This document shows, piece by piece, positions 17,853 through 27,350 of a DNA stretch of 64,000 bases (positions within the stretch are counted from its first letter, which is position 1; each line of letters opens with the position of its first letter). The notes beneath the pieces were generated by a model. That model did not search any database and was not told the origin of the DNA. It saw only the letters and a program-made list of their open reading frames with translations. The position numbers and the translations under genes were made by a program. The stretch lies in NCBI GenBank assembly GCA_964551635.1, contig CAZKDZ010000203.1:8945-72944 (forward strand), given 5' to 3'. Source of the DNA: JAAXHE01 sp964551635 (GTDB lineage: Bacteria; Latescibacterota; UBA2968; GCA-2709665).

Positions 17853-18033
17853 TGTTCATTCCAATCCGAGAGTCACTGCTGTCCAATGTAGTTTGGAAAA
17901 GACGATCCTGGATGTGTTAGTACCTGGTTTTTCTGAAAGTCGTTTTGTAGTGCCAATGCAGGTCACGTTCTTTCGGCCACGGCTGTCCAAGACAGGAACC
18001 GATTCGGGAGCGGAGTCGTTAGCGTTCCCGGGA

Positions 18034-18100
18034 GTGTGGGCATCCTGCTCTCGACGGGAATAGGGGTAGGTGACGCAAAGTTCGAGGGCAGGATGCCCTC
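18034..18100. repeat. Inverted repeat in the hsdM/alcohol dehydrogenase spacer
   Basis: TGGGCATCCTGCTCTCG (from 18036) and CGAGGGCAGGATGCCC (from 18083) are near-perfect inverted copies about 30 bases apart. Such arms look like a genome-wide palindromic spacer repeat. The remaining spacer (17,853-18,252) shows no ORF, RNA gene or clear promoter. Confidence 0.5.
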
Positions 18101-18252
18101 GCTCCGTTTACGGGTGGATCATGTCGTGACGGCGGGCGGATTGCCATCGGTCGCAGGGCGTTCGTGTCCGGTGCAGCGTCTTCGGAGTTTTGCCAGGTTC
18201 TGCGTTCACCGAAAGTGAAGAATTCCAGGCCCGATCATCGCCTGAAAACCCC

Positions 18253-19320
18253 TCAATCAAACACCAGCACCGTTCGCGCCACTTTCCCCTGGACCATGTC
18301 CTCGAACGCCTCGTTGATCTCATCCAGCGGACGGAAGCGGGAAATCAGCTCGTCCAGCTTGACCTTACCCTGACGGTACAGATCCAGAATCCACAGGAAA
18401 TCCACGCGGGCGCGGGCGGCGCCGTGCCACGAACCCATCACGGCGCGGTCGCGCAACAGATCCTCGCCGTCTACGGAAATGTCCTGGCCGGTGGGCTGCA
18501 CCCCCACCACCACCGCGGTTCCGCTCGTGCGAACCGATGAAAATGCCTGCTTCACCAGCGCCGGGAATCCGACGACTTCGAAGGCATAGTCCGCACCGCC
18601 CCCGGTAATATCCAGAATCCGCTGAACGGGGTCCTCCCTCTCCGCATTGACGAAATGCGTGGCGCCGAACTGTTCGGCCAGTTCCAGCTTGTACGGCACC
18701 CTGTCAACGGCGATGATCTTTCCCGCCGATGCGAGCACGCCGCCCTGGATGACGTTGAGCCCCACGCCCCCGCAGCCGAACACGGCCATCGTGGCGCCCG
18801 CTTCCACCTGCGCGCGATTCACCACGGCGCCGATTCCGGTAATGACCGCGCAGCTGATCAGACACGCCTTGCGAAGATCCGTGTCATCCGGCACCCTGAC
18901 GCAGGCATCGGCCGATACGATGGTCTGTTCGGTATAGGTGGGTCTGTTGTGAAAATAGACGGTCCCGTTCCTGGAGATGCGACCCGGTATTTCGCCCTGA
19001 TGTGTTTCGCAAAGCGCGGGGCTTCCCTGGCTGCAATTGCGGCAGTGGCCGCACATTGCATCCAGAGACAGGATGATCCTGTCGCCGCATCCAACGCTGG
19101 TCACACCCGGGCCGACTTCACGGACGACCCCGGCGCCCTCGTGTCCCATAACCCAGGGAAGCGCACGAGGCGCGACATGCCCGTCAACGAAGTGATAGTC
19201 GCTGCGGCAAACCCCCGCGCCGACGATATCCAGAAGCACTTCGCCCTCCCGGGGAGGCGCGATATCGACGTTTTCGACAGAGACGCGTGTCAGCGGTTTG
19301 TGGAGAACGGCTGCTTTCAT
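18253..19320 (-). CDS. Zinc-dependent alcohol dehydrogenase
   Basis: 355 residues. Catalytic zinc ligands are Cys38 (GVCRSDYH) and His60-Glu61 (GHEGAGVV). The structural zinc lobe has Cys90, 93, 96 and 104 (CGHCRNCSQGSPALC). The nucleotide site reads VFGCGGVGLN followed by IIAVDR, whose Asp favours NAD. It belongs to the medium-chain dehydrogenase group close to class III/aryl-alcohol enzymes; the true alcohol is unknown. Stand-alone on the minus strand, 84 bases upstream of nothing but followed in the same direction by the spacer to hsdM. Confidence 0.85.
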   Translation of the reverse strand: MKAAVLHKPLTRVSVENVDIAPPREGEVLLDIVGAGVCRSDYHFVDGHVAPRALPWVMGHEGAGVVREVGPGVTSVGCGDRIILSLDAMCGHCRNCSQGSPALCETHQGEIPGRISRNGTVYFHNRPTYTEQTIVSADACVRVPDDTDLRKACLISCAVITGIGAVVNRAQVEAGATMAVFGCGGVGLNVIQGGVLASAGKIIAVDRVPYKLELAEQFGATHFVNAEREDPVQRILDITGGGADYAFEVVGFPALVKQAFSSVRTSGTAVVVGVQPTGQDISVDGEDLLRDRAVMGSWHGAARARVDFLWILDLYRQGKVKLDELISRFRPLDEINEAFEDMVQGKVARTVLVFD

Positions 19321-19404
19321 ATCTGTCTCTCTACGTTAATGGCGTTGGAAAACAAGCTGAAATGGATTGAGAGTCGGGTTGATCTCAGGGTGATTCCGGA
19401 AGGG

Positions 19405-19983
19405 TCAACCCGTCTCGATGCCGAGTCGGGCAAAGACGTCCGACCACCGTTTCGCGTGTGTGTCGTGGGTGTGCAGGGGCCGGAATCCTGCGGAGAGATA
19501 GCTCTTGATGGCCGGGACGCGCCAGTCGTCGGTCAGCAGGTGGGCCTGGCGATAGCCCAGATCTTTGAGCCTGTGGAGTACGGCCGCGTTCACAAGGTGT
19601 CCCAGGCCTTTTCCGCGCTGGTTCTCGAGTACGGCAACCATATGCACATCACCCACGATACGTTCGGTCAGGTCGCTGCTCCAGGCGCACGCGGAACCCA
19701 CAAGCCGGGAATCCAGCGTCGCAAAAAAGAGGTTGTGTGGGTGAAACCGCGGATCGTTAACGAGTTTCTCACGACACAGTTCAGGCGTCCAGTCCCGTCC
19801 CACATTGCCTTCCATGATTGCGCACCATCCTGCTTCGTCGCCGGAACGGTAGGTTCGCAGACCATACCCTTCGGGGATCCGGATTTCCGGCAGGTCCTGC
19901 AGCGTATCCCTCTGCATTTCCAGCTGGGGCGACGGCGGCGGCGGTGGCTTGGCGTTCAAAAAGGAAAATATCCGGCGAAACAT
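19405..19983 (-). CDS. GNAT-family N-acetyltransferase
   Basis: 192 residues. The acetyl-CoA loop ENQRGKGLGHLV (motif A, Q/R-x-x-G-x-G/A) is preceded by VHMVAVL and followed by DWRVPAIKSYLSAGF, the standard motif B. The N-terminal 40 residues are proline-rich and variable. The substrate cannot be inferred. It is transcribed away from the nuo operon, with a 370-base divergent spacer in between. Confidence 0.8.
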   Translation of the reverse strand: MFRRIFSFLNAKPPPPPSPQLEMQRDTLQDLPEIRIPEGYGLRTYRSGDEAGWCAIMEGNVGRDWTPELCREKLVNDPRFHPHNLFFATLDSRLVGSACAWSSDLTERIVGDVHMVAVLENQRGKGLGHLVNAAVLHRLKDLGYRQAHLLTDDWRVPAIKSYLSAGFRPLHTHDTHAKRWSDVFARLGIETG

Positions 19984-20213
19984 CTCGAGTAACCCGTCAG
20001 GCTGTCGAATTCTGGTGTCTGCGGACGTGAATCGGGGAATCCATGTCCAACCCGGTACGTCACGAAAATATGAGCGACATTGCGGGCCGTGTCAACAGAT
20101 ATTCATCCAACCGCGGCCTGATCCGGCCGCGCGGATTCTCCATTGGTACGGGAATGCCCGAAAGACCGATCCTTGCCCTCGTGAACAGGCCTTGCCGGGA
20201 CTTCGGGAATACC

Positions 20214-20242
20214 TTGACTTTTGGTACCCCGTGTGATATACT
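20214..20242 (+). promoter_or_regulatory. Sigma70-like promoter for the nuo-mrp operon
   Basis: TTGACT (20214-20219) and TATACT (20237-20242) with exactly 17 bases between, each five of six to consensus. It gives a leader of about 105 bases before nuoA. The leader contains a small hairpin ACCGC/GCGGT (20246-20261) and the 46-base repeat at 20310-20355. Confidence 0.7.
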
Positions 20243-20309
20243 TTCACCGCCGAAAAGCGGTCATTGGAACGAATGCCGGTCTGGGTCCGCTTTTTGGGTG
20301 CAGTCTTTC

Positions 20310-20355
20310 AATTCCCGGTGAGTTTCCAAGCGCGAGCGAAAAAGTAACGGGCAAG
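20310..20355 (+). repeat. 46-base motif shared with the mnhF-mnhG spacer
   Basis: Begins AATTCCCGGTGAGT, continues with AGCG and GAGCGAAAA, and ends CAAG directly at the nuoA start codon. The stretch at 32534-32578 matches it at most positions. The copy here lies in the nuoA leader and occupies the place of the ribosome binding site; no good Shine-Dalgarno sequence is seen otherwise. It may be regulatory or a fragment of the larger repeat element. Confidence 0.55.
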
Positions 20356-20721
20356 ATGCTGGTCGATTATCTTCCGATTGTTATTCTGATGGCAGTGGCC
20401 GTCGGGTTTGCGGCCGTCAGTTTAATCATTACGCATCTGTTCGGACCCCGCCGTCCCAACCCGGTGAAATTGTCGCCGTACGAGTCGGGCGTTCCTCCCG
20501 TGGGCGACGCCAGGCTGCGGTTTTCCGTCAAGTTCTACGTTGTAGCGATGCTGTTTATCGTCTTCGATATCGAAGTCGTTTTTCTATACCCCTGGGCCGT
20601 TGTCTTTAAGGATCTGCTGGCTCAGGGGAGCTTTGTTTTTACGGAAATGGCAGTGTTCCTCGGGGTCCTGGTTCTCGGTCTCGCGTATGTCTGGCGGAAG
20701 GGCGGGCTGGATTGGGACTGA
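20356..20721 (+). CDS. nuoA: NADH-quinone oxidoreductase subunit A
   Basis: 121 residues with three membrane helices. YESG (42-45) and FDIEVVFLYPWA (70-81), with the conserved Glu in TM2, identify NuoA. An open frame extends upstream to 20221, but the family begins at MLVDYLPIVI, so 20356 is chosen. First gene of the operon; part of the membrane arm at the quinone site. The next gene is nuoCD and not nuoB. Confidence 0.95.
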   Translation: MLVDYLPIVILMAVAVGFAAVSLIITHLFGPRRPNPVKLSPYESGVPPVGDARLRFSVKFYVVAMLFIVFDIEVVFLYPWAVVFKDLLAQGSFVFTEMAVFLGVLVLGLAYVWRKGGLDWD

Positions 20722-20777
20722 GATCGGCAACGACCTGAGAACACACTTTCAACGACTGGCAATGATTGGGCCAACGC

Positions 20778-22550
20778 ATGCCCCTGGAAGAGAAGAACGG
20801 CACACCGGTTGCGGACACGGCGGTTGAAAGCCCGACTTCGAAGAAGCTGGAGGAACGGTTCGGCGAAGACGTTCTGGAGGTTTCCGGGTCCGGCGGGGAC
20901 TGGGCGGCGGTTTGCGAGGGGGACCGGGCGCTGGATATCCTGGCGTTCCTCAGGGACGATCCTGACCTTTCCTACGACCGTCTGTCGGACGTGACGGCGG
21001 TCGACTATTCCGAATATCCGGGACCGCATCCGGGAGCCCGGTTCAACGTGGTCTACCACCTGTATTCCCACCCTCACAACCACCGGTTCAGGCTCAGGGC
21101 GAAGGTAGACGATGAAACCTGCAGCATCCCGTCGGCGTGCGGTTTGTGGAAGGGGGCCGAATGGCCGGAGCGGGAAACCTACGATATGTTCGGAATCCGG
21201 TTCGAGGGACATCCGGATCTGCGTCGCATATTGATGCCGGTGAATTTCAGGTACCATCCCCTGAGGAAAGATTACCCGGTAAACGGACGCGGAGAGAGGG
21301 ACGTCATCGCGCCGGAGGATCCGGGGTTCGAGGGCAATCCGTTCGAGGGCGATGACTCACCCGACAGCGATCCGCTGGCGTCGGAACGGATGGTCCTTAA
21401 CCTTGGCCCCCAGCATCCGGCAACCCACGGTACGCTGCGGCTCACGCTCGAACTGGACGGCGAGCGCATCTCCAGGTGCCTTCCCGACATCGGCTATCTG
21501 CATACCGGATTTGAAAAGCTGGGGGAACACCATACATACAACCAGTGGGTCACGGTGACCGACCGGATGAACTATCTTTCACCGTTGTGCAACAACATCG
21601 GTTTTGCAATGACGGTGGAAAGACTGATGGGCCTGGAGGTGCCGCCGCGCGCCACGGTAATTCGCGTCGTCCTTTCGGAACTGTCGCGCATCGCGGACCA
21701 TATGGTATGGCTGGGCACCCACGCGCTTGATATCGGCGCAATGACGGTGTTCCTGTACACCTTTGAACAGCGCGAACGCCTGTACGATATCTTCGAGGCC
21801 GTCACCGGTACCCGTTTGACCACGAGTTACACTCGAGTGGGAGGGCTGGGATGGGACGTGCCCGACAATTTCCACGAACTGGTTACGGATTTCACGGCGC
21901 AATTCCCCAGGGCGGCAGGGGAGGTGGACAGGCTGTTGACCCGGAACAGGATCTGGATCGACCGTACCAAGGGTATCGGAGTGATTTCCTCCGAAGACGC
22001 CATCGCGTGGAACCTGACCGGACCGATGGCCCGCGGATCGGGCGTGAACTACGACTTGCGGAAGGCCGAGCCCTATCTGGGTTACGAGGAATATGACTTT
22101 GACGTTCCCGTGGGCGAAAAGGGTGACGTCTACGACCGCTACCTGGTCCGGATGGAGGAATTGAACCAGAGCATCCGGATCATCGAACAGGCGGTGAACA
22201 ATCTGCCCGGGGGCACCGTCAAGGTCGACGACGCCAAGATCATTCTTCCCGAAAAAGACGATGTGTATACCGGGATGGAATCGCTGATCCACCACTTCAA
22301 GGTGACGATGGACCATCACGGGATCGCGCCGCCGCCCGGAGAGATTTACGTGGCTACGGAGAGTCCCAACGGGGAATTGGGCTTCTATATTGTCAGCGAC
22401 GGAAGCGGGGCCGCTTACCGGCTTCGTGTCAGGCCCCCGTCGTTCATGAATTACCAGTGTTTTCCGCAATTGGCGCACGGACATATGGTTGCAGACGTTG
22501 TGGCCATTCTGGGAAGCATAAATGTCATCGCGGGAGAGTTGGACCGGTGA
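20778..22550 (+). CDS. nuoCD: NADH-quinone oxidoreductase, fused subunits C and D
   Basis: 590 residues from the ATG at 20778; a TTG at 20766 in the same frame is an alternative. The NuoC part (about 1-180) has FNVVYHLYSHPHNHRF and ERETYDMFGI; the NuoD part begins near 200 with LNLGPQHPATHGTLRL and contains DIGYLHTGFEKLGE and YDLRKAEPYLGYEEYDF. NuoD forms the quinone-reduction chamber with NuoB, which is not encoded beside it. The C-D fusion is also found in enterobacteria and several other phyla. Confidence 0.95.
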   Translation: MPLEEKNGTPVADTAVESPTSKKLEERFGEDVLEVSGSGGDWAAVCEGDRALDILAFLRDDPDLSYDRLSDVTAVDYSEYPGPHPGARFNVVYHLYSHPHNHRFRLRAKVDDETCSIPSACGLWKGAEWPERETYDMFGIRFEGHPDLRRILMPVNFRYHPLRKDYPVNGRGERDVIAPEDPGFEGNPFEGDDSPDSDPLASERMVLNLGPQHPATHGTLRLTLELDGERISRCLPDIGYLHTGFEKLGEHHTYNQWVTVTDRMNYLSPLCNNIGFAMTVERLMGLEVPPRATVIRVVLSELSRIADHMVWLGTHALDIGAMTVFLYTFEQRERLYDIFEAVTGTRLTTSYTRVGGLGWDVPDNFHELVTDFTAQFPRAAGEVDRLLTRNRIWIDRTKGIGVISSEDAIAWNLTGPMARGSGVNYDLRKAEPYLGYEEYDFDVPVGEKGDVYDRYLVRMEELNQSIRIIEQAVNNLPGGTVKVDDAKIILPEKDDVYTGMESLIHHFKVTMDHHGIAPPPGEIYVATESPNGELGFYIVSDGSGAAYRLRVRPPSFMNYQCFPQLAHGHMVADVVAILGSINVIAGELDR

Positions 22551-22788
22551 GTTGCCCGACCGCGGTGCGATATGATTAATCTTGACTCAGCAAAAACCGC
22601 AACGCGGCACCACGACGAAACTCTCCGAGACGCCCCGAAATGGACGTAAGGAAGGACACATTTTGGTTCACGTTCAGTAACCTGGTGTATCCTGGAAATC
22701 CGCAGTTTAATCGCCTCTAACGAGTTGCATATATTCGATTTAACGTCCACGAAGACGTACGAATCCAGGTTGACACGGATCCTTTGAA

Positions 22789-23268
22789 ATGGCGATCGCC
22801 CTGTCTGAACAGACGCGGAAGAAGTGTGAGGAGATCATCACCCACTATCCGCCGGAGTGGCGCAAGGCGGCAATCCTCCCGGTCCTGCACCTGGCGCAGA
22901 AGGAGTGGGGATATCTGTCTCTGGAAGGGCTGAGATACGTCGCGGACCTTCTGGAAATCCCGCCCGCCCATGCGGCCGGCGTGATGAGCTTCTATCCGAT
23001 GTTCCACAAGGCGCCCGTGGGCAAATACGTCATCCATGTGTGCGGAACCCTGTCGTGTGCGCTGTGCGGGGCCGGAGAAATCACGAAGCACCTTAAGGAA
23101 AAGCTGAAAATCGACGTAGGCGAAACCACCGGGGACGGACGGTTCACGCTGGCCAAGGTGGAGTGCATCGCGGCCTGCGAGGGCGCGCCGGCGGTACTGA
23201 TCAACGAGGATCTGCATCGCTGTGTGACGCGGGAAAAGCTGGACCGTCTGCTGGATCAATGCGCCTGA
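22789..23268 (+). CDS. nuoE: NADH-quinone oxidoreductase subunit E
   Basis: 159 residues, thioredoxin-like 2Fe-2S protein. The four cluster ligands are in CGTLSC (C-x4-C) and VECIAAC (C-x3-C), spaced as in N1a proteins. RYVADLLEIPPAHAAGVMSF is the usual helical lead. A 238-base spacer without ORF separates it from nuoCD; 20 bases separate it from nuoF. It sits in the NADH-oxidising module. Confidence 0.95.
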   Translation: MAIALSEQTRKKCEEIITHYPPEWRKAAILPVLHLAQKEWGYLSLEGLRYVADLLEIPPAHAAGVMSFYPMFHKAPVGKYVIHVCGTLSCALCGAGEITKHLKEKLKIDVGETTGDGRFTLAKVECIAACEGAPAVLINEDLHRCVTREKLDRLLDQCA

Positions 23269-23288
23269 ACCCTTGAAGCAGGACGGAT

Positions 23289-24626
23289 ATGCCGGAAGAA
23301 TATAAAATCATCACCGAACTCTTCGGGATCGAAGGCCTCCGGAATATCGACGTATACCGGGCCCATGGCGGATATACGGCCATAGAGAAGGCCCTTGGAA
23401 TGTCGCAGGACGAGGTGATCGACGAGGTGCGGGAGGCGGCGCTGGCGGGTCGGGGAGGCGCGTGGTTTCCGGCCGGCGTCAAATGGGGCTTCATGCCGAA
23501 AGAACCCGATGTGCCCAGCTATCTCTGCGTAAATGCCGACGAGAGCGAACCGGGCACATTCAAGGACCGGCACCTGATGGAGCAGAATCCGCATCAGATG
23601 CTGGAAGGCACCATCATCGCCTCGTACTCGATGCGGGTGAGCGTGGCATACGTCTATATCCGCGGCGAAATGTTCGAGGCGAGGACGATCGTGGAACGTG
23701 CGATTGCCGAGGCGCGTTCGGCTGGATACATCGGCCGTAACATTCTTGGATCCGGCTACGATCTTGAAGTCTACATCCATCCCGGCGCCGGGGCTTACAT
23801 CTGCGGCGAGGAAATGGGCCTGATCCAGTCTCTGAACGGCAACCGCGCCGAGCCGCGTTCGAAGCCTCCGTTTCCCGCCCAGCAGGGTGTTTTCGAACGG
23901 CCCACCACGGTGAACAACGTCCAGACGCTCTCCTATGTACCCCATATCCTGAACCGCGGCGCGGACTGGTTCAAGGGAATCGGCAGCGAAAGGTTTCCCG
24001 GTACGTTCATTTTCTGTGTCAGTGGGCATGTGAACAGGCCTGGGATGTTCGAGCTGGAAACCGGTTCGGTCACGATGCGCCAGATCGTGGAGGATTTCGC
24101 GGGCGGCGTGCGGGACGGACGTGAACTGAAAGCCGTGATTCCGGGCGGGGCCTCAACGCCTCCAATGACGCCCGACCAGATAGATATCGTGATGGATCCG
24201 GCGAATTTTCTCGCGCCTGGCGGCGGCGACTTCCAGGGCATGTTCGGCACGGGCGGGATTATCGTGATGGACGATACAACCTGCATGGTAGACGCGTTGT
24301 TGAATTTCATGGTCTTCTTCGCGCATGAGTCCTGCGGTCAGTGCACGCCGTGCCGTGAGGGATGTCCCTGGGCGCGAGACATCGTGTCGAGAATAGAAAA
24401 GGGTCAGGGGAAGCCGGGCGACCTGGATACCCTGCTCGACGTCGCCCATAACGTCGGGCCGTTTTTGTGCCCGCCTTCAAGGCTGACAACCATCTGCGGT
24501 TTCGGCGGGGCGTTTGCGAATCCGATCCACGGATTCGTACACACGTTCCGCAGCGAATTCGAGGCCCACATCGAAGAAGGACGATGCCCCATACGTCAGG
24601 ACAAATCCATCCGGGTTCCGGGGTAG
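23289..24626 (+). CDS. nuoF: NADH-quinone oxidoreductase subunit F
   Basis: 445 residues, flavoprotein that oxidises NADH. GRGGAWFPAG (NADH/FMN loop), NADESEPGTFKDR and GAGAYICGEE (FMN site) are present. The N3 4Fe-4S ligands are ESCGQCTPCREG plus Cys in LTTICGFGG. The usual GEETALLESLEG reads GEEMGLIQSLNG here, a tolerable variation. Six bases before nuoG. Confidence 0.96.
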   Translation: MPEEYKIITELFGIEGLRNIDVYRAHGGYTAIEKALGMSQDEVIDEVREAALAGRGGAWFPAGVKWGFMPKEPDVPSYLCVNADESEPGTFKDRHLMEQNPHQMLEGTIIASYSMRVSVAYVYIRGEMFEARTIVERAIAEARSAGYIGRNILGSGYDLEVYIHPGAGAYICGEEMGLIQSLNGNRAEPRSKPPFPAQQGVFERPTTVNNVQTLSYVPHILNRGADWFKGIGSERFPGTFIFCVSGHVNRPGMFELETGSVTMRQIVEDFAGGVRDGRELKAVIPGGASTPPMTPDQIDIVMDPANFLAPGGGDFQGMFGTGGIIVMDDTTCMVDALLNFMVFFAHESCGQCTPCREGCPWARDIVSRIEKGQGKPGDLDTLLDVAHNVGPFLCPPSRLTTICGFGGAFANPIHGFVHTFRSEFEAHIEEGRCPIRQDKSIRVPG

Positions 24627-24632
24627 ACAACA

Positions 24633-26255
24633 ATGTCGACATTCAGCATAGACGGCAGTGAAATAGAGATCGTTCCAGGAAAGAACGTACTCCAGACGGC
24701 GATCGACAACGGAATATACGTTCCCCATTACTGTTACCACCCGGGGCTGAGCGCGCCGGCAAACTGCCGGATGTGCCTTGTGGAGATGGAGGTGGGCGGT
24801 CGACGCAGCCTCGGGCCTTCCTGCTCCGCCATGCCCGCCGAGGGTATGGTTGTGGATACTCAGTCCGACGTCGTCAAGGAAAACCAGAATGCCGTGATGG
24901 AATTCCTGCTGGTGAACCATCCGCTGGACTGTCCCGTGTGCGATCAGTCGGGAGAGTGCGAACTGCAGGATTACAGCTACACCTACGGATCCGACAGAAG
25001 CCGGTTTCACGAGAAGAAGCTGGTGCAGCCCAAGAAAGACGTTGGCCGGCACGTGCTGCTGTATTCCGACCGGTGCATCCGGTGTACCCGCTGTATCCGG
25101 TTCTGCGACGAGGTTTCCGGAACGGGCGAACTGGGATACTTCAACAGGGGCGTCTATAACGAGATCGACGTCTTTCCCGGGGAGCGGATGGACAATCGCC
25201 TGTCCGGCAATACGGTGGACATCTGCCCGGTAGGCGCGCTCCTGGACAAGTCGTTCCTTTTCAAACAGCGCGTATGGTTTCTGAAGTCGGTTGACACCAT
25301 CTGCCCCGGATGCAGCGCGGGATGCAACATCCGGGCCGATTACAACAACGAACGGATCTACCGGCTCGTGCCGCGTCAGAATCCGGACGTGAACGAATAC
25401 TGGATGTGTGACGACGGCCGCCACGGGTGGGGCTACGTGCATGGTGAGGACCGCCTGCTGTTTCCGATGACGGGAAGAGGCGAGGAGCAGGAACTCTCGC
25501 TGTGGGAGGTCGCACTGGAGGCGGCAAGGGCGGGGTTCGAGCGCATTCGGACGGAATATGGCGACAGCGCCGTAGCGGGAATTGCATCGGCCTGCCTGAC
25601 CAACGAAGAGCATTATCTGTTCGGCAGTCTCTTCCGAAACGGCCTGTCTGGCGGCCCGGTCGCGGTTCGCAGCCGGGTCAGCGACGAAGGCGACGTGGTG
25701 TTCAAGGGCGGATTCACCATCCGCGCGGACAAATCTCCGAATGCACGAGGCGCGCGGACCGTTCTCGAGGGTCTCGGGTTGACACTGACGGAGACCTCCG
25801 AAATCTGGCGCGGCGTGGCCGATGGCCGGATTCGGGGACTCTACCTGGTGGGCGGCGACCCGCAGGAGTCGCTGTCCGATGAGGAACAGGCGGCTCTCGC
25901 GTCCCTGGATTTCCTGATCGTTCAGGATGTTCAGTCCCGCACCTGGACGTCGATGGCGGACGTGGTTCTTCCGGGCGCTGCCTTTATCGAGAAAGAAGGG
26001 ACCTTCACGAATGTCGACGGACGGGTGCAGCGGTTACGACAGGGGCTGGCGCCCGTGGGCGACGCACGGCCGGATTGGGAGATCCTGCGGGACGTCAACC
26101 GGCTGACGGGGGGCGAGGCCCCGTACTCCGCGGTCGAAGACGTCATGGCCGACTTGTCGAATGCCATCGCGGCCTTTAAAGGGATCAACTACGACCTTGT
26201 CGGTGACGGGGGCCGGCCGCTCGTTGAGATCGAGGCAGCCGGAACGGAACACTAG
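24633..26255 (+). CDS. nuoG: NADH-quinone oxidoreductase subunit G (short form)
   Basis: 540 residues, against about 700-900 in many NuoG. The 2Fe-2S ferredoxin domain has HYCYHPGLSAPANCRMCL; the His/Cys cluster is CPVCDQSGECELQD; N4 is CIRCTRCIRFCDE; a further CPGCSAGCNI begins the molybdopterin-like domain. The latter is much reduced but ends with VVLPGAAFIEKEGTFTNVDG, typical of the family. The short form matches NuoG of several anaerobic and deep-branching bacteria. Electron wire from FMN toward the missing NuoI. Confidence 0.93.
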   Translation: MSTFSIDGSEIEIVPGKNVLQTAIDNGIYVPHYCYHPGLSAPANCRMCLVEMEVGGRRSLGPSCSAMPAEGMVVDTQSDVVKENQNAVMEFLLVNHPLDCPVCDQSGECELQDYSYTYGSDRSRFHEKKLVQPKKDVGRHVLLYSDRCIRCTRCIRFCDEVSGTGELGYFNRGVYNEIDVFPGERMDNRLSGNTVDICPVGALLDKSFLFKQRVWFLKSVDTICPGCSAGCNIRADYNNERIYRLVPRQNPDVNEYWMCDDGRHGWGYVHGEDRLLFPMTGRGEEQELSLWEVALEAARAGFERIRTEYGDSAVAGIASACLTNEEHYLFGSLFRNGLSGGPVAVRSRVSDEGDVVFKGGFTIRADKSPNARGARTVLEGLGLTLTETSEIWRGVADGRIRGLYLVGGDPQESLSDEEQAALASLDFLIVQDVQSRTWTSMADVVLPGAAFIEKEGTFTNVDGRVQRLRQGLAPVGDARPDWEILRDVNRLTGGEAPYSAVEDVMADLSNAIAAFKGINYDLVGDGGRPLVEIEAAGTEH

Positions 26256-26284
26256 GCAGCCCGGAAGGAACACCAGGCGCGCTA

Positions 26285-27325
26285 ATGGATTTTGCCATTG
26301 AGAGTACGGTCAAGATCGTTGTGGTATTCGGCGGGCTCATGGGTGCGGTTGCCTATCTCGTACTGGCGGAGCGGAAGATCAGCGCATATATACAGAACCG
26401 TCTGGGTCCGAACCGCGTTGGGCCATGGGGACTGCTCCAGCCGATTGCCGACGGTCTCAAGTTTCTCTTCAAGGAAGATGTAATTCCCCGGCACGTGAAT
26501 CGCTTCGTCTACCTGGCCGCTCCACCCGCCATTCTCGTCCCCGCGCTCATGGGTTTTGCCATCGTGCCGTTTGGAGATTCCATTACCCTCTGGGGACGGG
26601 AGATCCGGCTGCAGATCGCCGATGTGAATATCGGCATTCTCTACCTCCTGGCACTGGCGTCGCTTGGGGTCTACGGGGTTGTGCTTGGCGGATGGGCGTC
26701 CAACAACAAGTATGCCCTTCTGGGCGGGCTGCGCGCGTCCGCCCAGATGATCAGCTACGAACTGGCGCTGGGGCTGTCGCTCATCGGCGTGCTGATGGCC
26801 GCGGGAACATTGCAGCTGGATGAAATCGTGAGGCAGCAGTCGGAACGGACGCTGCTCGGATTTCTGCCCGGATGGAACGTATTTGCGCAGCCGCTCGGGT
26901 TCGTGCTGTTCACCGCGGCTGCATTCGCCGAAAGCAACCGTCTGCCGTTCGATCTTCCGGAGTCCGAACAGGAACTGGTGGCCGGTTACCACGCCGAGTA
27001 CAGCAGTATGAAGTTCGCCATGTTCTTCATGGCCGAGTACGCCCACATGATCACGGCGTCGGCCGTAATCGCCACGCTTTTCTTCGGCGGCTGGCATATG
27101 CCATGGCTTGTGGACCCCGGAAGTACCTCGATCGGCGCAAGTCTGCTCAAGGTACTTGCGTTTCTGGTCAAGACCGGATTCTTCATGTTTCTGTTCCTCT
27201 GGGTGCGCTGGACCCTTCCGCGTTTTCGATACGATCAGGTGATGTGGCTCGGTTGGAAGGTCCTGCTGCCGCTGGCGCTTCTGAACGTGTTCCTAACCGG
27301 TCTGTATCTGACGCTTACGAGCTGA
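26285..27325 (+). CDS. nuoH: NADH-quinone oxidoreductase subunit H
   Basis: 346 residues, about eight membrane helices. LAERKISAYIQNRLGPNRVG is the conserved first loop and AFAESNRLPFDLPESEQELV with AEYSSMKF the quinone-channel loop. NuoH joins the membrane arm to the hydrophilic arm. In most operons nuoI follows; here nuoJ follows 25 bases later. Confidence 0.96.
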   Translation: MDFAIESTVKIVVVFGGLMGAVAYLVLAERKISAYIQNRLGPNRVGPWGLLQPIADGLKFLFKEDVIPRHVNRFVYLAAPPAILVPALMGFAIVPFGDSITLWGREIRLQIADVNIGILYLLALASLGVYGVVLGGWASNNKYALLGGLRASAQMISYELALGLSLIGVLMAAGTLQLDEIVRQQSERTLLGFLPGWNVFAQPLGFVLFTAAAFAESNRLPFDLPESEQELVAGYHAEYSSMKFAMFFMAEYAHMITASAVIATLFFGGWHMPWLVDPGSTSIGASLLKVLAFLVKTGFFMFLFLWVRWTLPRFRYDQVMWLGWKVLLPLALLNVFLTGLYLTLTS

Positions 27326-27350
27326 GGCGCGACGACCCGCGGGAGGGATA

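Noticed and set aside
18655..19992. 445-codon open frame on the plus strand opposite the alcohol dehydrogenase and acetyltransferase
   Set aside because: It is the antisense shadow of two well-supported genes; its composition is Arg/His/Gln-rich and no family motif appears.
22551..22788. Possible location for a lost nuoB between nuoCD and nuoE
   Set aside because: No reading frame with the NuoB cysteine pattern exists in any frame; the gap holds only short AT-richer DNA.
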